Assembly (NCBI RefSeq): GCF_018687695.1
Contig: NZ_CP061303.1
Span: forward strand, 1,877,847 to 1,941,846
DNA from: Polynucleobacter sp. MG-6-Vaara-E2
GTDB taxonomy: Bacteria > Pseudomonadota > Gammaproteobacteria > Burkholderiales > Burkholderiaceae
DNA length: 64,000 bases
Reading direction: 5' to 3'
The notes under the pieces were generated by a model that was not told where the DNA came from, made no database searches, and saw nothing but the letters and a program-made list of their open reading frames with translations. Within the stretch, counting starts at the first letter, position 1. Each line of letters begins with the position of its first letter. This document shows, in pieces, positions 33,304-42,254 of this stretch. A program made the position numbers and the translations under genes.

Positions 33304-34208
33304 AAAGGGGGATTATAAGTCCCCTGAATGAGGGTTCCGCAAGCCAATTCATCTAAATCTGCTTCGTCAATTGCTCTATCTCCCGCAGACCTAGCCCCAA
33401 TTCCTGTGAGCTCGGTAGAAATCGCAAGATTTTGAAAATCAAATGCCCCTCCATCCATTAAATGGGAAGGCACGATGTGGTGCATTGAGCGGAATAAGTT
33501 TTCTACACGACCGGGATGCCTCTTCTCCCAATCACGAAGCATTTCTTTCATTACTTGGCGCTGAAGGTTGGGCTGGCTACCACACAAATCACAAGGAATA
33601 ATTGGGAAGTTCATGTCACCCGCATACCGTTCCAATAGTTTTTCGGGAACATAGGCAAGAGGACGAATCACAATATGTTTACCGTCATCCGAACGCAACT
33701 TAGGCGGCATCCCCTTGAGCTTGCCCGCATAAAACATATTGAGCATTAATGTCTCGAGAATGTCATCGCGATGATGACCTAATGCAATCTTGGTCGCACC
33801 CAACTCATCTGCAACTCGATACAAAATACCACGGCGTAAACGGGAGCATAAGCCACAGGTAGTTTTGCCCTCAGGAATAACACGCTTAACGATGCTATAG
33901 GTATCTTGCTCTTCAATGTGGAATTGAATGCCCAAACTCTTTAAATAGTTGGGCAATATCTCTGCTGGGAAATTTGGCTGCTTTTGATCTAAGTTCACTG
34001 CAACAATCTCAAAATCAATTGGTGCACGCTCACGCAACTTCATCAAAATGTCGAGCATGGCATAGCTATCTTTACCGCCAGAAACGCACACCATTACCTT
34101 ATCACCATTTTCAATCATGCCAAAGTCTCCAATGGCCTGGCCTACTAAGCGACAGAGTTTTTTCTCTAGCTTATTTTCTTCGAAGACAACTTTGCGAATA
34201 TCACCCAT
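33300..34208 (-). CDS. ttcA: tRNA 2-thiocytidine synthetase TtcA
   Basis: A 302-residue ATP-pyrophosphatase-family enzyme that thiolates cytidine 32 of some tRNAs. The PP-loop S-G-G-K-D-S is at residues 43-48; the [4Fe-4S]-binding CxxC is C118 and C121 (T-T-C-G-L-C), with a second CxxC in P-C-D-L-C near residue 206. Length is normal. It is followed by glmU with a four-base overlap and preceded by folB with a 24-base gap. Confidence 0.95.
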   Translation of the reverse strand: MGDIRKVVFEENKLEKKLCRLVGQAIGDFGMIENGDKVMVCVSGGKDSYAMLDILMKLRERAPIDFEIVAVNLDQKQPNFPAEILPNYLKSLGIQFHIEEQDTYSIVKRVIPEGKTTCGLCSRLRRGILYRVADELGATKIALGHHRDDILETLMLNMFYAGKLKGMPPKLRSDDGKHIVIRPLAYVPEKLLERYAGDMNFPIIPCDLCGSQPNLQRQVMKEMLRDWEKRHPGRVENLFRSMHHIVPSHLMDGGAFDFQNLAISTELTGIGARSAGDRAIDEADLDELACGTLIQGTYNPPL

Positions 34209-34232
34209 AGCAATTCAATTCTTTTAAAAACT

Positions 34233-34628
34233 TTATGCTTGCTTAATTCTAAAAACTTCAACACCTACCGAATGACAATCCGGATACACATCTGGTTTGG
34301 CCGTACTAACACGTGCAGCCAATACTTTTGGGTGCAACAACATGGCAGTCACAATATCATCGCAAAAGGTCTCCTGCAGTTGAATATGGCCCTTCGATGC
34401 AATAGCTTTAATGGTCTCACGCATAAAATCATAGTCAACAACTTCGTTTAATTGATCATGCGTTGGCGTATTTATTGCAAGCGGAATATATAAGTCAACA
34501 TTCAGGATGACACGCTGCTCTGCTTTTTTCTCAAAATCATGAACACCAATATTGATATAGATTTCATAGTCTCGTAAAAATAAACGACGGCAATCTACAA
34601 GGGCAGGATGAGAAAGGATGGCATGCAT
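34233..34628 (-). CDS. folB: Dihydroneopterin aldolase
   Basis: A 131-residue folate-pathway enzyme of the FolB/FolX tunnel-fold family. The first recognisable element is L-F-L-R-D-Y-E-I-Y-I-N-I-G-V-H-D-F-E, followed by V-V-D-Y-D-F-M-R-E and a C-terminal K-P-D-V-Y-P-D-C-H-S-V-G-V. It converts dihydroneopterin to the hydroxymethyl pterin. The first 15 residues are extra, so the start may be slightly downstream. It lies next to a pteridine-reductase-like gene, which supports a pterin role. Confidence 0.88.
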   Translation of the reverse strand: MHAILSHPALVDCRRLFLRDYEIYINIGVHDFEKKAEQRVILNVDLYIPLAINTPTHDQLNEVVDYDFMRETIKAIASKGHIQLQETFCDDIVTAMLLHPKVLAARVSTAKPDVYPDCHSVGVEVFRIKQA

Positions 34629-34651
34629 AAATGGTGACTTTATTGATTGTT

Positions 34652-35461
34652 CTAATTTGTTTTAAACATCACATCGCGTGATGAAGGTAATAAGTGCTGA
34701 CCACCATCCACATAAAGTGTGGTGCCAGTAATAGCATTGGCATCAGCCAAAAATACAGCGGCCTTTGCAATATCCATTGGTGTCGATGATTTTCCTAATG
34801 GTGTCATTTGATGTGCCTTTGAAAATCCCTCATCAGTCTGATCGCCAGAAGGTAAGGAGATTCCTGGAGCCAATCCCACGACCCTTAAGTGGGGAGCAAA
34901 ATCCATCGCCAATATCTCAACGGAGGTTGCCAAGGCAGCCTTTGATAGGGTGTAGGACAAGTAATCTGGATTCAAGTTGATGAGCTTTTGATCCAGCAGT
35001 TGAATCACTGAAGGAATGCGGTCTGATTTATTGCCATTATTTTTATGAAACTCAAACATGAATTGCGCCAACAAAATTGGTGCCGCCAAGTTCACTTGGA
35101 TGTGGTCTTGTAAACTCTCGCTACTGAGTGGTGTATTGGAGTTTGCACGATCGTATTCAAAAATCGATGCACTATTCACTAAGCAATGAAGATTTGGAAA
35201 TTGCCGACTAACGGCAATGAAAGTATTTTTAAGGGCCTGCTCGTTAGATAAATCAGCCTGGAATGCCGCTACTTTCACACCAAGCCTCTTGATTTCCTCA
35301 ACAGTTTCTTGGGCCTCAGCCTCAGATCGCCCATAATGAACGGCAACATCCCACCCTTGACGAGCAAACTGCAAAGCAATTTCCCGACCTAGGCGCTTGG
35401 CGGCGCCAGTCACCAAAACGGCATTTCGTTGCTGGGATGGGGTGTTTGAACTAGGGTTCAA
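34652..35461 (-). CDS. SDR oxidoreductase, pteridine-reductase-like
   Basis: A 269-residue short-chain reductase. The cofactor motif is T-G-A-A-K-R-L-G-R at residues 18-26, the variant seen in pteridine and dihydromonapterin reductases (PTR1, FolM). An R-S-E segment after strand two suggests NADPH, and the active site Y-T-L-S-K is near residue 172. Because folB follows 24 bases downstream, reduction of dihydropterin or dihydrofolate is the most likely role; it could stand in for a dihydrofolate reductase, which is not seen in this window. It is divergent from the midA-like gene. Confidence 0.82.
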   Translation of the reverse strand: MNPSSNTPSQQRNAVLVTGAAKRLGREIALQFARQGWDVAVHYGRSEAEAQETVEEIKRLGVKVAAFQADLSNEQALKNTFIAVSRQFPNLHCLVNSASIFEYDRANSNTPLSSESLQDHIQVNLAAPILLAQFMFEFHKNNGNKSDRIPSVIQLLDQKLINLNPDYLSYTLSKAALATSVEILAMDFAPHLRVVGLAPGISLPSGDQTDEGFSKAHQMTPLGKSSTPMDIAKAAVFLADANAITGTTLYVDGGQHLLPSSRDVMFKTN

Positions 35462-35486
35462 TTAAATTCTCTTAGACTAGCGAGCT

Positions 35487-36674
35487 ATGGATATTACCTT
35501 GACCAGCCTTGAAGCGGAGCACAGTGAGCTTTTGAAGGCCAAAATAGCCTCTCAGATCGCCTCTCAAGGGGGTTGGATACCCTTTTCTCGCTATATGGAG
35601 ATGGTGCTCTATGAGCCAGGAATGGGCTATTACAGCGCGGGCGCCCATAAGCTAGGCTCTGGTGGGGACTTCACAACAGCACCTGAGCTCAGCCCACTAT
35701 TTGGCGCCGCCATCTGCTCTACCCTCATTCCTGTTCTCGAGAGTCTCAAGGCGCAAGGACAGCCTACTCAAATCCTAGAGTTTGGTGCTGGCTCTGGCAA
35801 ATTAGCAACATCGATTTTGAGCCGTTTGCATGAGCTCGATTTCCAATTAGACGGCTATGACATTGTTGAAATTTCTCCCGACCTTGCGCAGCGCCAACAA
35901 GAGCGTATTGGCAAAACCATCAATGAACTCCAAAGTCAAACTCAATGTCTTTGGCTAAGTGAGTTACCAAGAGACTTCACAGGCATCATTCTCGCAAATG
36001 AAGTAATTGATGCCATTCCTTGTGATGCCATCATCTATCAAAATGGATTTTGGTATTGGCATGGCGTTGCCCTTGAAAACAACCAGCTGACGTGGAAGGT
36101 GGGATCACCAGTTGCGCAAGATTTGCTCCCACACAATCTACTAAATGAGAATTTTTCAGAGGGCTATGTCACGGAATTACATAACCCAGCGAATGCCTGG
36201 ATAAAGCAAGTTGCCAAACATCTCCATAGCGGCCTGTTTCTCACATTTGATTACGGCTTTCCAGAGAATGAGTATTACCATCCACAAAGGCTTGAAGGTA
36301 CGCTGATGGCACACCATCGCCATCATGCAATCCAAGATCCATTTCATTTACCAGGTCTGTGCGATCTCACGACTCACGTAGAGTGGTCGCAAATTGCCCG
36401 AAGTGCGCTTGAAGAAAATGTAGATGATGTTTTTTTGACAAATCAAGCCGCCTACTTATTGGATGCGGGTATTGGTGATATTGCTTTAGAGATCGGAGAC
36501 CCCAGCAACCCAGAAACTTTCCTGCCTATTTCCAATTCATTACAAAAATTATTATCTGAAGCAGAAATGGGTGAGCTATTTAAAGCTTTTGCATTCTCTA
36601 AAAACTTAAGTCAGTTATTGCCAGGACGGACCCTCGAGGATTTGCCTGGATTACGTGGCAGAAACAGGCTCTAA
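35487..36674 (+). CDS. MidA/NDUFAF7-like SAM-dependent methyltransferase
   Basis: A 395-residue protein of family PF02636. The N-terminal element F-S-R-Y-M-E-M-V-L-Y-E-P-G-M-G-Y-Y is highly typical, followed by G-D-F-T-T-A-P-E-L-S-P-L-F-G and the SAM-binding E-F-G-A-G-S-G-K-L near residue 102, then I-L-A-N-E-V-I-D-A-I-P. The mitochondrial member NDUFAF7 methylates an arginine of a complex I subunit; the bacterial role is not established. It stands alone, convergent with cca. Confidence 0.9.
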   Translation: MDITLTSLEAEHSELLKAKIASQIASQGGWIPFSRYMEMVLYEPGMGYYSAGAHKLGSGGDFTTAPELSPLFGAAICSTLIPVLESLKAQGQPTQILEFGAGSGKLATSILSRLHELDFQLDGYDIVEISPDLAQRQQERIGKTINELQSQTQCLWLSELPRDFTGIILANEVIDAIPCDAIIYQNGFWYWHGVALENNQLTWKVGSPVAQDLLPHNLLNENFSEGYVTELHNPANAWIKQVAKHLHSGLFLTFDYGFPENEYYHPQRLEGTLMAHHRHHAIQDPFHLPGLCDLTTHVEWSQIARSALEENVDDVFLTNQAAYLLDAGIGDIALEIGDPSNPETFLPISNSLQKLLSEAEMGELFKAFAFSKNLSQLLPGRTLEDLPGLRGRNRL

Positions 36675-36677
36675 GAA

Positions 36678-37805
36678 TTAAGCCTGAAGTGCGGCAGTAA
36701 TTGCTGCCAATTTTGCTACTTCAAATGCACTTCCTATCCGCTCTCCGTTTGAACGATCCGAGGCAGAGACACCTGCAATTATCTCGGCTGTGTTGAGCGC
36801 CTGCGCTTCACGCATTGCCTTCATCAAAAGAGCGGTGTTTATCCCAATTTTCTGAGCAAGACTCAAAAGTGCCTGTCCGCGATCAGGCTTACGCCAAACA
36901 TCTGCACGATTAAACCAGGCGAGAACATCAACCGCCTGAAATGCACCGTTAGCCTTATTAGCGAAGGCAACCAACTCACTAAAAATCTCGCTAAAATCCC
37001 GAACCTCAATTGGCATACGAACGCACTCTGCCCAAGAGCGAATTTCATTCGCAGGCACATGCATTAAGAAAACTGCGCAGCGCTCATCTAAGGCATTACT
37101 AATTAAATCCCAATGCGCAATAAGATCCTCACGAAATTGCTCTTGAGCAAGTTGCGCATTTAATGTTGGCGAAAGGATTGTTTTGGCAGCTCCAGAATTT
37201 AGTAATACTTGGAGCATATGCATCGGCTTACTTGCCACAAAGCCTCTAGCAAGCTCTTGCCATATACGCTCAGCAGATAAAGCATTTAATTCATCAGCTT
37301 GAACAATTGCCTTTAAAGCTAGCATCGTTTCATCGGCAACGCTGAATTCAGGAAAGCGTGCGGCAAACCGCGCGATACGCAATAAACGTAATGGATCTTC
37401 TGCAAATGCATCAGACACATGACGAAATACTTTAGCCGCTAAGTCATCTTGGCCGTTGTATGGATCCAAAATTGGGCCAACAAACTTTCCATCAGCACCC
37501 ACCTCTTGTGCCATTGCATTGATTGTTAAATCTCGACGTTGCAAATCCTGCTCAAGCGTAACTGATGGATCTGCATAAAAATGAAAGCCTTTATAACCTT
37601 TGCCAGTTTTACGCTCAGTGCGCGCTAGCGCATATTCAGCCTGCGTCTCTGGATGCAAAAAGACGGGAAAATCTTTACCAACTGGACGAAACCCTTTGGC
37701 AATCATTTCCTCAACGCTAGAGCCGACCACTACGTAATCGATATCGTGAACCGGCAAACCCATTAGCGTATCTCGAATAGCACCGCCAACGGCATAAGTC
37801 TTCAT
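36678..37805 (-). CDS. cca: CCA tRNA nucleotidyltransferase without HD domain
   Basis: A 375-residue class II nucleotidyltransferase that adds or repairs the CCA end of tRNAs. The head domain has G-G-A-I-R-D at residues 7-12 and the catalytic D-I-D at about 21-23; R-R-D-L-T-I-N-A-M and the D-P-L-R-L-L-R-I-A-R-F-A-A-R-F neck motif follow. E. coli Cca is 412 residues with an HD phosphohydrolase domain; I see no H-x-x-x-H-D signature here, so this is the shorter form. It overlaps the NDUFA9-like gene by one base. Confidence 0.93.
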   Translation of the reverse strand: MKTYAVGGAIRDTLMGLPVHDIDYVVVGSSVEEMIAKGFRPVGKDFPVFLHPETQAEYALARTERKTGKGYKGFHFYADPSVTLEQDLQRRDLTINAMAQEVGADGKFVGPILDPYNGQDDLAAKVFRHVSDAFAEDPLRLLRIARFAARFPEFSVADETMLALKAIVQADELNALSAERIWQELARGFVASKPMHMLQVLLNSGAAKTILSPTLNAQLAQEQFREDLIAHWDLISNALDERCAVFLMHVPANEIRSWAECVRMPIEVRDFSEIFSELVAFANKANGAFQAVDVLAWFNRADVWRKPDRGQALLSLAQKIGINTALLMKAMREAQALNTAEIIAGVSASDRSNGERIGSAFEVAKLAAITAALQA

Positions 37806-38713
37806 TACTTCATACCCTCTAAAGTACGACGACTCATCTTAAAGACTTCCGTCAAAGCATCCACACCTTTAATGGGTAAAGTATTTGGCTGTTGCATAGA
37901 GGCAATGTTATCGCGCGACATTAGCGTTGGCCCTGGTAAGAATTCAAAAGCTAAGGCCTGTATGTAGCCAACAAATGGCGGCACCGGAATAATGGCGCAA
38001 GAGGTGTTTGCTTTACGTGCAGCAAATTCCACAATTTCTTTCATGGTGTAGACCTTAGGGCCCACTAAATCATAAGACTGATGGATTGATTGCGGCATTG
38101 TCAACGCCTTAACAAATGCAGTTGCAACATCGTTAACACTGACCGGCTGAAACTTTGCCTGATGGTTTGCCAAAGGCATCGCCGGAAACAATTTAGTGAG
38201 CTTGGCAAATAAATTAATAAATTGATCTTGTGCGCCAAAAATGACTGAAGGTCTAAAAATAGTCCAGTCTAATTTACTCGTCTTAATGGCAAGTTCTCCA
38301 TCACCTTTGCTACGCTGATACATTGAAGGTCCATGAGAGTCAGCCCCTAATGCACTCATATGCAGGTAACGCTTAAGGCCATGCAGCTGCATTGCTGTAA
38401 TGATATTTTTTGGCAAATTAACATGCGCCGCCTTAAATATCTTGCCGTATGGCTTGGCAGGCTTGTCGTGCAATACACCAACTAAATTAATAACTGCCCC
38501 ATTAGGCTTGATCCGTGCACACAAAGACTGCAACTCATCAAATTCATGAACATCTGCATCTTCAATATAAATCTTAGGCAACATCCGCAATTCGCGACCT
38601 GCGGCAGAGTGACTAGATGGGATCAATACCGAATAGCCAGCCTGCTGCAACTGCGCCGCTAGAACACGGCCTACAAATCCATTGCCGCCAATTAACAGAA
38701 TGTCATATTGCAT
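37805..38713 (-). CDS. NDUFA9-like NAD(P)-binding protein
   Basis: A 302-residue atypical short-chain dehydrogenase. The cofactor motif G-G-N-G-F-V-G-R is at residues 9-16, but the active-site Tyr-Lys region occurs as M-Y-Q-R-S-K, as in complex I subunit NDUFA9 and related proteins (COG0702). Such proteins bind NADPH and may not be catalytic. In Burkholderiales it is commonly encoded between slt and cca, as here. Any connection with NADH dehydrogenase is only a family analogy. Confidence 0.85.
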   Translation of the reverse strand: MQYDILLIGGNGFVGRVLAAQLQQAGYSVLIPSSHSAAGRELRMLPKIYIEDADVHEFDELQSLCARIKPNGAVINLVGVLHDKPAKPYGKIFKAAHVNLPKNIITAMQLHGLKRYLHMSALGADSHGPSMYQRSKGDGELAIKTSKLDWTIFRPSVIFGAQDQFINLFAKLTKLFPAMPLANHQAKFQPVSVNDVATAFVKALTMPQSIHQSYDLVGPKVYTMKEIVEFAARKANTSCAIIPVPPFVGYIQALAFEFLPGPTLMSRDNIASMQQPNTLPIKGVDALTEVFKMSRRTLEGMK

Positions 38714-38736
38714 AAAATCCTCAGGTTTTAGTACGC

Positions 38737-40695
38737 TTAAGGTAACTCAGACTGTGTAGCAGCTTTTGGCGTAATGACACCCAAACGCTGCTTCAATGAC
38801 TGTGTTTGTCCATTCAATACTGATGAATAATAATTTGCATTGGACAACACATTCTTCACATAGGTGCGAGTCTCGTTAAATGGAATGGTTTCAGCAAAAA
38901 TAGCTCCTTCAGTTGGGCTAGTGAGCTTTTCGCGCCACGCCTTAGAGCGGGACGGCCCAGCGTTATAGGCCGCAGAAGCCAGAACCCAAGAACCATCTAA
39001 ATCAATTAACACCATATTCAAATAGTTACTACCTAAAATGAGATTCGTGTTGGTGTCGCTTAACTTATCGTTGGTATAGTTGCTCATACCAATTTTCTTG
39101 GCAACATACTTTGCAGTATTCGGCATCAGTTGCATCAAACCAGAAGCGCCTACCGAAGAAGATGCGTTCATGATGAAGCGTGACTCTTGGCGGATGAGTC
39201 CATAAGCCCAAGCTAGATTCAAATCAATTTGTCTTGCGATAGGAGACAGCTCTTCTCGATACGGTGTTGGGTAGCGCAAACTAAAGTCATGCTCTTGCTT
39301 TGTTCGATCAGCTGTATTGACTACACGATCATACAAATTGATGCGTTTGGCATATTCCGCAGCAGCCAATAATTGCTTGTCTGTCATATTGCGCAATTCC
39401 CAATTCCACTCACGATTACCCTCAAAGCGCAAGTTCATTGCATATAAGCGTTCGCCACGCATAAATCCTTTACGATTCGCCATAGAATCAATCTCTTGTT
39501 CAGTGACTTTGGTGCGTGCAGGTGCATGATTTGATTTACCTAACTCTTCGCGCGCTAACTGCCCATAAAAGTTGTATTGATCGGCAATTAATTCAAAGCT
39601 ATCTTTGGCTTTAGCATCTTGGCCATCGGCCTTTAATGCACGCCCATACCAAAATGTCCATGCAGGATCTTTACTGCGTACGACAGGGTTCATACCATCA
39701 ATAGCATTCTTTACCAATACCCAGTCTTTAGCACGCAGACCTGCCCTTACCTTCCACTCCTGGGATTCAACAGACAGTAGCTCGTTATAGCCCAGCTCTT
39801 GTTGCAAACGATAAGCATCATCCGCATTCGGATCTAATTTCTTCGCCAAAAATTGACCAATCACACCCCAAGCAACTGCTTGATTCTCTTTACTGTACCG
39901 TGAAGATGTTTGCAAGAAATCACGATAAGCTTTTGCTGGGTCAGCTTTCGCCGCTCTCACAACATCTCCAATTGGATCATCACCACCAAGACGCTTGGCC
40001 ATGGTGTCATACCCTCTTTCACTTGCTGCGCGCCCAATCGCTTTAGCCTCACTAGGCGTCATACCACCAGTCGCCACTAATGAAGGCACCAGCTCCTGGC
40101 AAGCCTGACCAAAATAGCTCGGGTCTAGAAGTATGGCGCGGGAATCAATAGCTAACTTAGTTGGATTCTCGCCCTGAGATAATTTAGACAGTAGGTGATA
40201 GCACTTCACTTGAGTGTCATCATCTAAAACAAACTTAGCGTACTCCGCATCAAAGCGTGTCCAGTCCTTCCTTTTACCTAGAACTAGTAGCCAGTCATTG
40301 CGCATACGATCAGCTAAAGCAGTTCCTTGATATTGATTTAAAAAAGCAACAACTTGTGCATCGGCACTGTAATCATTGCGTACATTACCAACACTATCAA
40401 ATAACTGAGGCTTAATGCGAAAGTAAGCAACATAGTCATCAAAGGGATAGCCAACTAAATTGGATGACAACTGCTGTGTACGAAACACATCATTTTTTCT
40501 AGCTGCTTCGCGCAAGTCGATAAACATTCGATCGGTATCGGTAATCTCAGCTGGAGCCGCTTTACTCTCATAAGATTTAGGTAGGCTTGGCTTTTTAGGC
40601 TTCTCTGAAAACGCATAGGGCGCATTGAGAGCAAGGCCCAAAATCAAGATCTTGGCCCATTGACGGTATATGCGAGTTTTTAACTTCTTTTTCAC
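38737..40695 (-). CDS. slt: Soluble lytic murein transglycosylase
   Basis: A 652-residue periplasmic enzyme that cleaves peptidoglycan glycan strands and leaves anhydromuramyl ends. A signal peptide covers residues 1-30; a long alpha-superhelical U-domain fills about 50-480; the C-terminal catalytic domain has the Glu at 504 (I-R-Q-E-S-R-F), then G-A-S-G-L-M-Q-L-M-P and A-A-Y-N-A-G-P-S-R. The anhydromuropeptides could be recovered by the AmpG-like transporter encoded at 49496-50815. It is divergent from the cyclo-ligase gene. Confidence 0.95.
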   Translation of the reverse strand: MKKKLKTRIYRQWAKILILGLALNAPYAFSEKPKKPSLPKSYESKAAPAEITDTDRMFIDLREAARKNDVFRTQQLSSNLVGYPFDDYVAYFRIKPQLFDSVGNVRNDYSADAQVVAFLNQYQGTALADRMRNDWLLVLGKRKDWTRFDAEYAKFVLDDDTQVKCYHLLSKLSQGENPTKLAIDSRAILLDPSYFGQACQELVPSLVATGGMTPSEAKAIGRAASERGYDTMAKRLGGDDPIGDVVRAAKADPAKAYRDFLQTSSRYSKENQAVAWGVIGQFLAKKLDPNADDAYRLQQELGYNELLSVESQEWKVRAGLRAKDWVLVKNAIDGMNPVVRSKDPAWTFWYGRALKADGQDAKAKDSFELIADQYNFYGQLAREELGKSNHAPARTKVTEQEIDSMANRKGFMRGERLYAMNLRFEGNREWNWELRNMTDKQLLAAAEYAKRINLYDRVVNTADRTKQEHDFSLRYPTPYREELSPIARQIDLNLAWAYGLIRQESRFIMNASSSVGASGLMQLMPNTAKYVAKKIGMSNYTNDKLSDTNTNLILGSNYLNMVLIDLDGSWVLASAAYNAGPSRSKAWREKLTSPTEGAIFAETIPFNETRTYVKNVLSNANYYSSVLNGQTQSLKQRLGVITPKAATQSELP

Positions 40696-40773
40696 TATCT
40701 AACCCTGTATCAATAAATTAAGCGCTCTGCTTACGTTAACTTAATTACTATATCTTTTAATTTTCGCCTGATA

Positions 40774-41400
40774 ATGATTGATATGCACGGTAATTCACCA
40801 AAAACTCTTCGCCAAGAACTGCTAAAACAACGCAAGGAATTTGCTGCCGGAGAAAATTACCCCCAAATAACAGATCGCTTAATTACGCATCTCAATCGAT
40901 TTTTGGAAACAGGCGGTCTTTTGCTAGAAACCATCGCCCTCTATTGGCCGATTCAAGATGAGCTGGATTTACGATCAATCTTAGTTGACTGGTCTAAAAA
41001 TGCTCTAGGGCGAAGACTGGCACTCCCTTTTGCTCGCCCAGATAAGCATCTGGATTTTTATGAATGGAGGGATGGGGACCGCCTTATTCCTAGTGCGCAC
41101 AACGTTCTTGAACCAAACCCTAACAACACCTCTAGACCAGCCATACAGCCCGACTGCATCCTCATTCCTTGCGTAGGCTGGTCTACTGCAATTATTAATG
41201 GCAAACCCCATTACTGGCGATTAGGATATGGTGGCGGTTACTTTGATCGAACCCTGGCCGATCTGAGAAAAAAAAATCCCAAGCTCATTAGCATTGGGAT
41301 TGGGTTTGACTGGCAAAAACTAGATGAAGCTCACTGGTCAGCTCAATCACATGATGAGCCCTTAGATCTACTACTTACTGAATCCGGCCTACTTCGTTAA
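40774..41400 (+). CDS. 5-formyltetrahydrofolate cyclo-ligase
   Basis: A 208-residue enzyme that converts 5-formyl-THF to 5,10-methenyl-THF with ATP, rescuing a dead-end folate. The C-terminal motif L-G-Y-G-G-G-Y-F-D-R-T-L at about residues 150-161 is diagnostic, with P-C-V-G-W before it. Two in-frame ATG codons (40774 and 40783) are possible starts; neither has a clear ribosome-binding site. It is convergent with metF, with a 12-base overlap at the ends. Confidence 0.9.
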   Translation: MIDMHGNSPKTLRQELLKQRKEFAAGENYPQITDRLITHLNRFLETGGLLLETIALYWPIQDELDLRSILVDWSKNALGRRLALPFARPDKHLDFYEWRDGDRLIPSAHNVLEPNPNNTSRPAIQPDCILIPCVGWSTAIINGKPHYWRLGYGGGYFDRTLADLRKKNPKLISIGIGFDWQKLDEAHWSAQSHDEPLDLLLTESGLLR

Positions 41401-42219
41401 ATCTAGATTGTCTGCAATCGCCAAAACAGCATCGGCTTGATTCAGGGAATAGAAATGCAAACCTGGCGCTCCGGCAGTCAGAAGCTGATCGCATAAATCT
41501 GTTACCACCTCTTCACCAAAAGAGCGAATAGAAGCAATATCGTCGCCATAGGACTGAAGACGGAGGCGAATCCAACGCGGAATTTCTGCGCCACACGCAT
41601 CTGAAAAGCGCAGTAACTGAGTGCTATTAGTAATTGGCATGATGCCAGCAATGACTGGTTGGGTCACACCCAAGTCATAAGCCTCATCAACAAAACGGAA
41701 ATAGGCATCGCTGTTATAAAAATACTGAGTAACAGCAGAATTAGCGCCGGCCTTCATTTTTTGCACAAAAAAATCGACATCGCTAGCAGGCGACTTTGCC
41801 TGTGGATGAGTCTCTGGATAAGCTGCCACATCAATATGAAACCAATCGCCCGTTTCTGAGCGGATAAATTCGACCAACTCATTGGCATGATGGAACTCTC
41901 CATACTGACCCATGCCAGATGGTAGATCACCACGTAAAGCAACAATCCGCTTTACGCCTAATGCTTGGTACTGCTTCAACATCTCTCTCACACTCTCGCG
42001 CGAGCTACCAACACAAGACAAGTGGGGAGCGACTGCAGCGCCTGCCGCATGAATATCACTTACTACTTTTAGAGTGCCTGACTGGGTAGAGCCACCGGCA
42101 CCAAAAGTCACGGAATAAAACGAGGGCTTCAGTGTTTCGCTGAAACGCTCACGCACAAGACGCAACTTATCCTCACCTTCAGGTGTTTTTGGAGGGAAGA
42201 ACTCGACGCTTAATTCCAT
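41389..42219 (-). CDS. metF: Methylenetetrahydrofolate reductase
   Basis: A 276-residue flavoprotein that reduces 5,10-methylene-THF to 5-methyl-THF, the methyl donor used by MetH. The start L-S-V-E-F-F-P-P-K-T-P-E-G is diagnostic; V-T-F-G-A-G-G-S-T and Q-Y-F-Y-N-S-D-A-Y-F also match the family. It follows ahcY by 35 bases on the same strand, so the SAH riboswitch upstream of ahcY may control it as well. Confidence 0.96.
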   Translation of the reverse strand: MELSVEFFPPKTPEGEDKLRLVRERFSETLKPSFYSVTFGAGGSTQSGTLKVVSDIHAAGAAVAPHLSCVGSSRESVREMLKQYQALGVKRIVALRGDLPSGMGQYGEFHHANELVEFIRSETGDWFHIDVAAYPETHPQAKSPASDVDFFVQKMKAGANSAVTQYFYNSDAYFRFVDEAYDLGVTQPVIAGIMPITNSTQLLRFSDACGAEIPRWIRLRLQSYGDDIASIRSFGEEVVTDLCDQLLTAGAPGLHFYSLNQADAVLAIADNLDLTK

Positions 42220-42254
42220 GATCTTGGGCCTAGGTATCTATTAAATAAATTGGA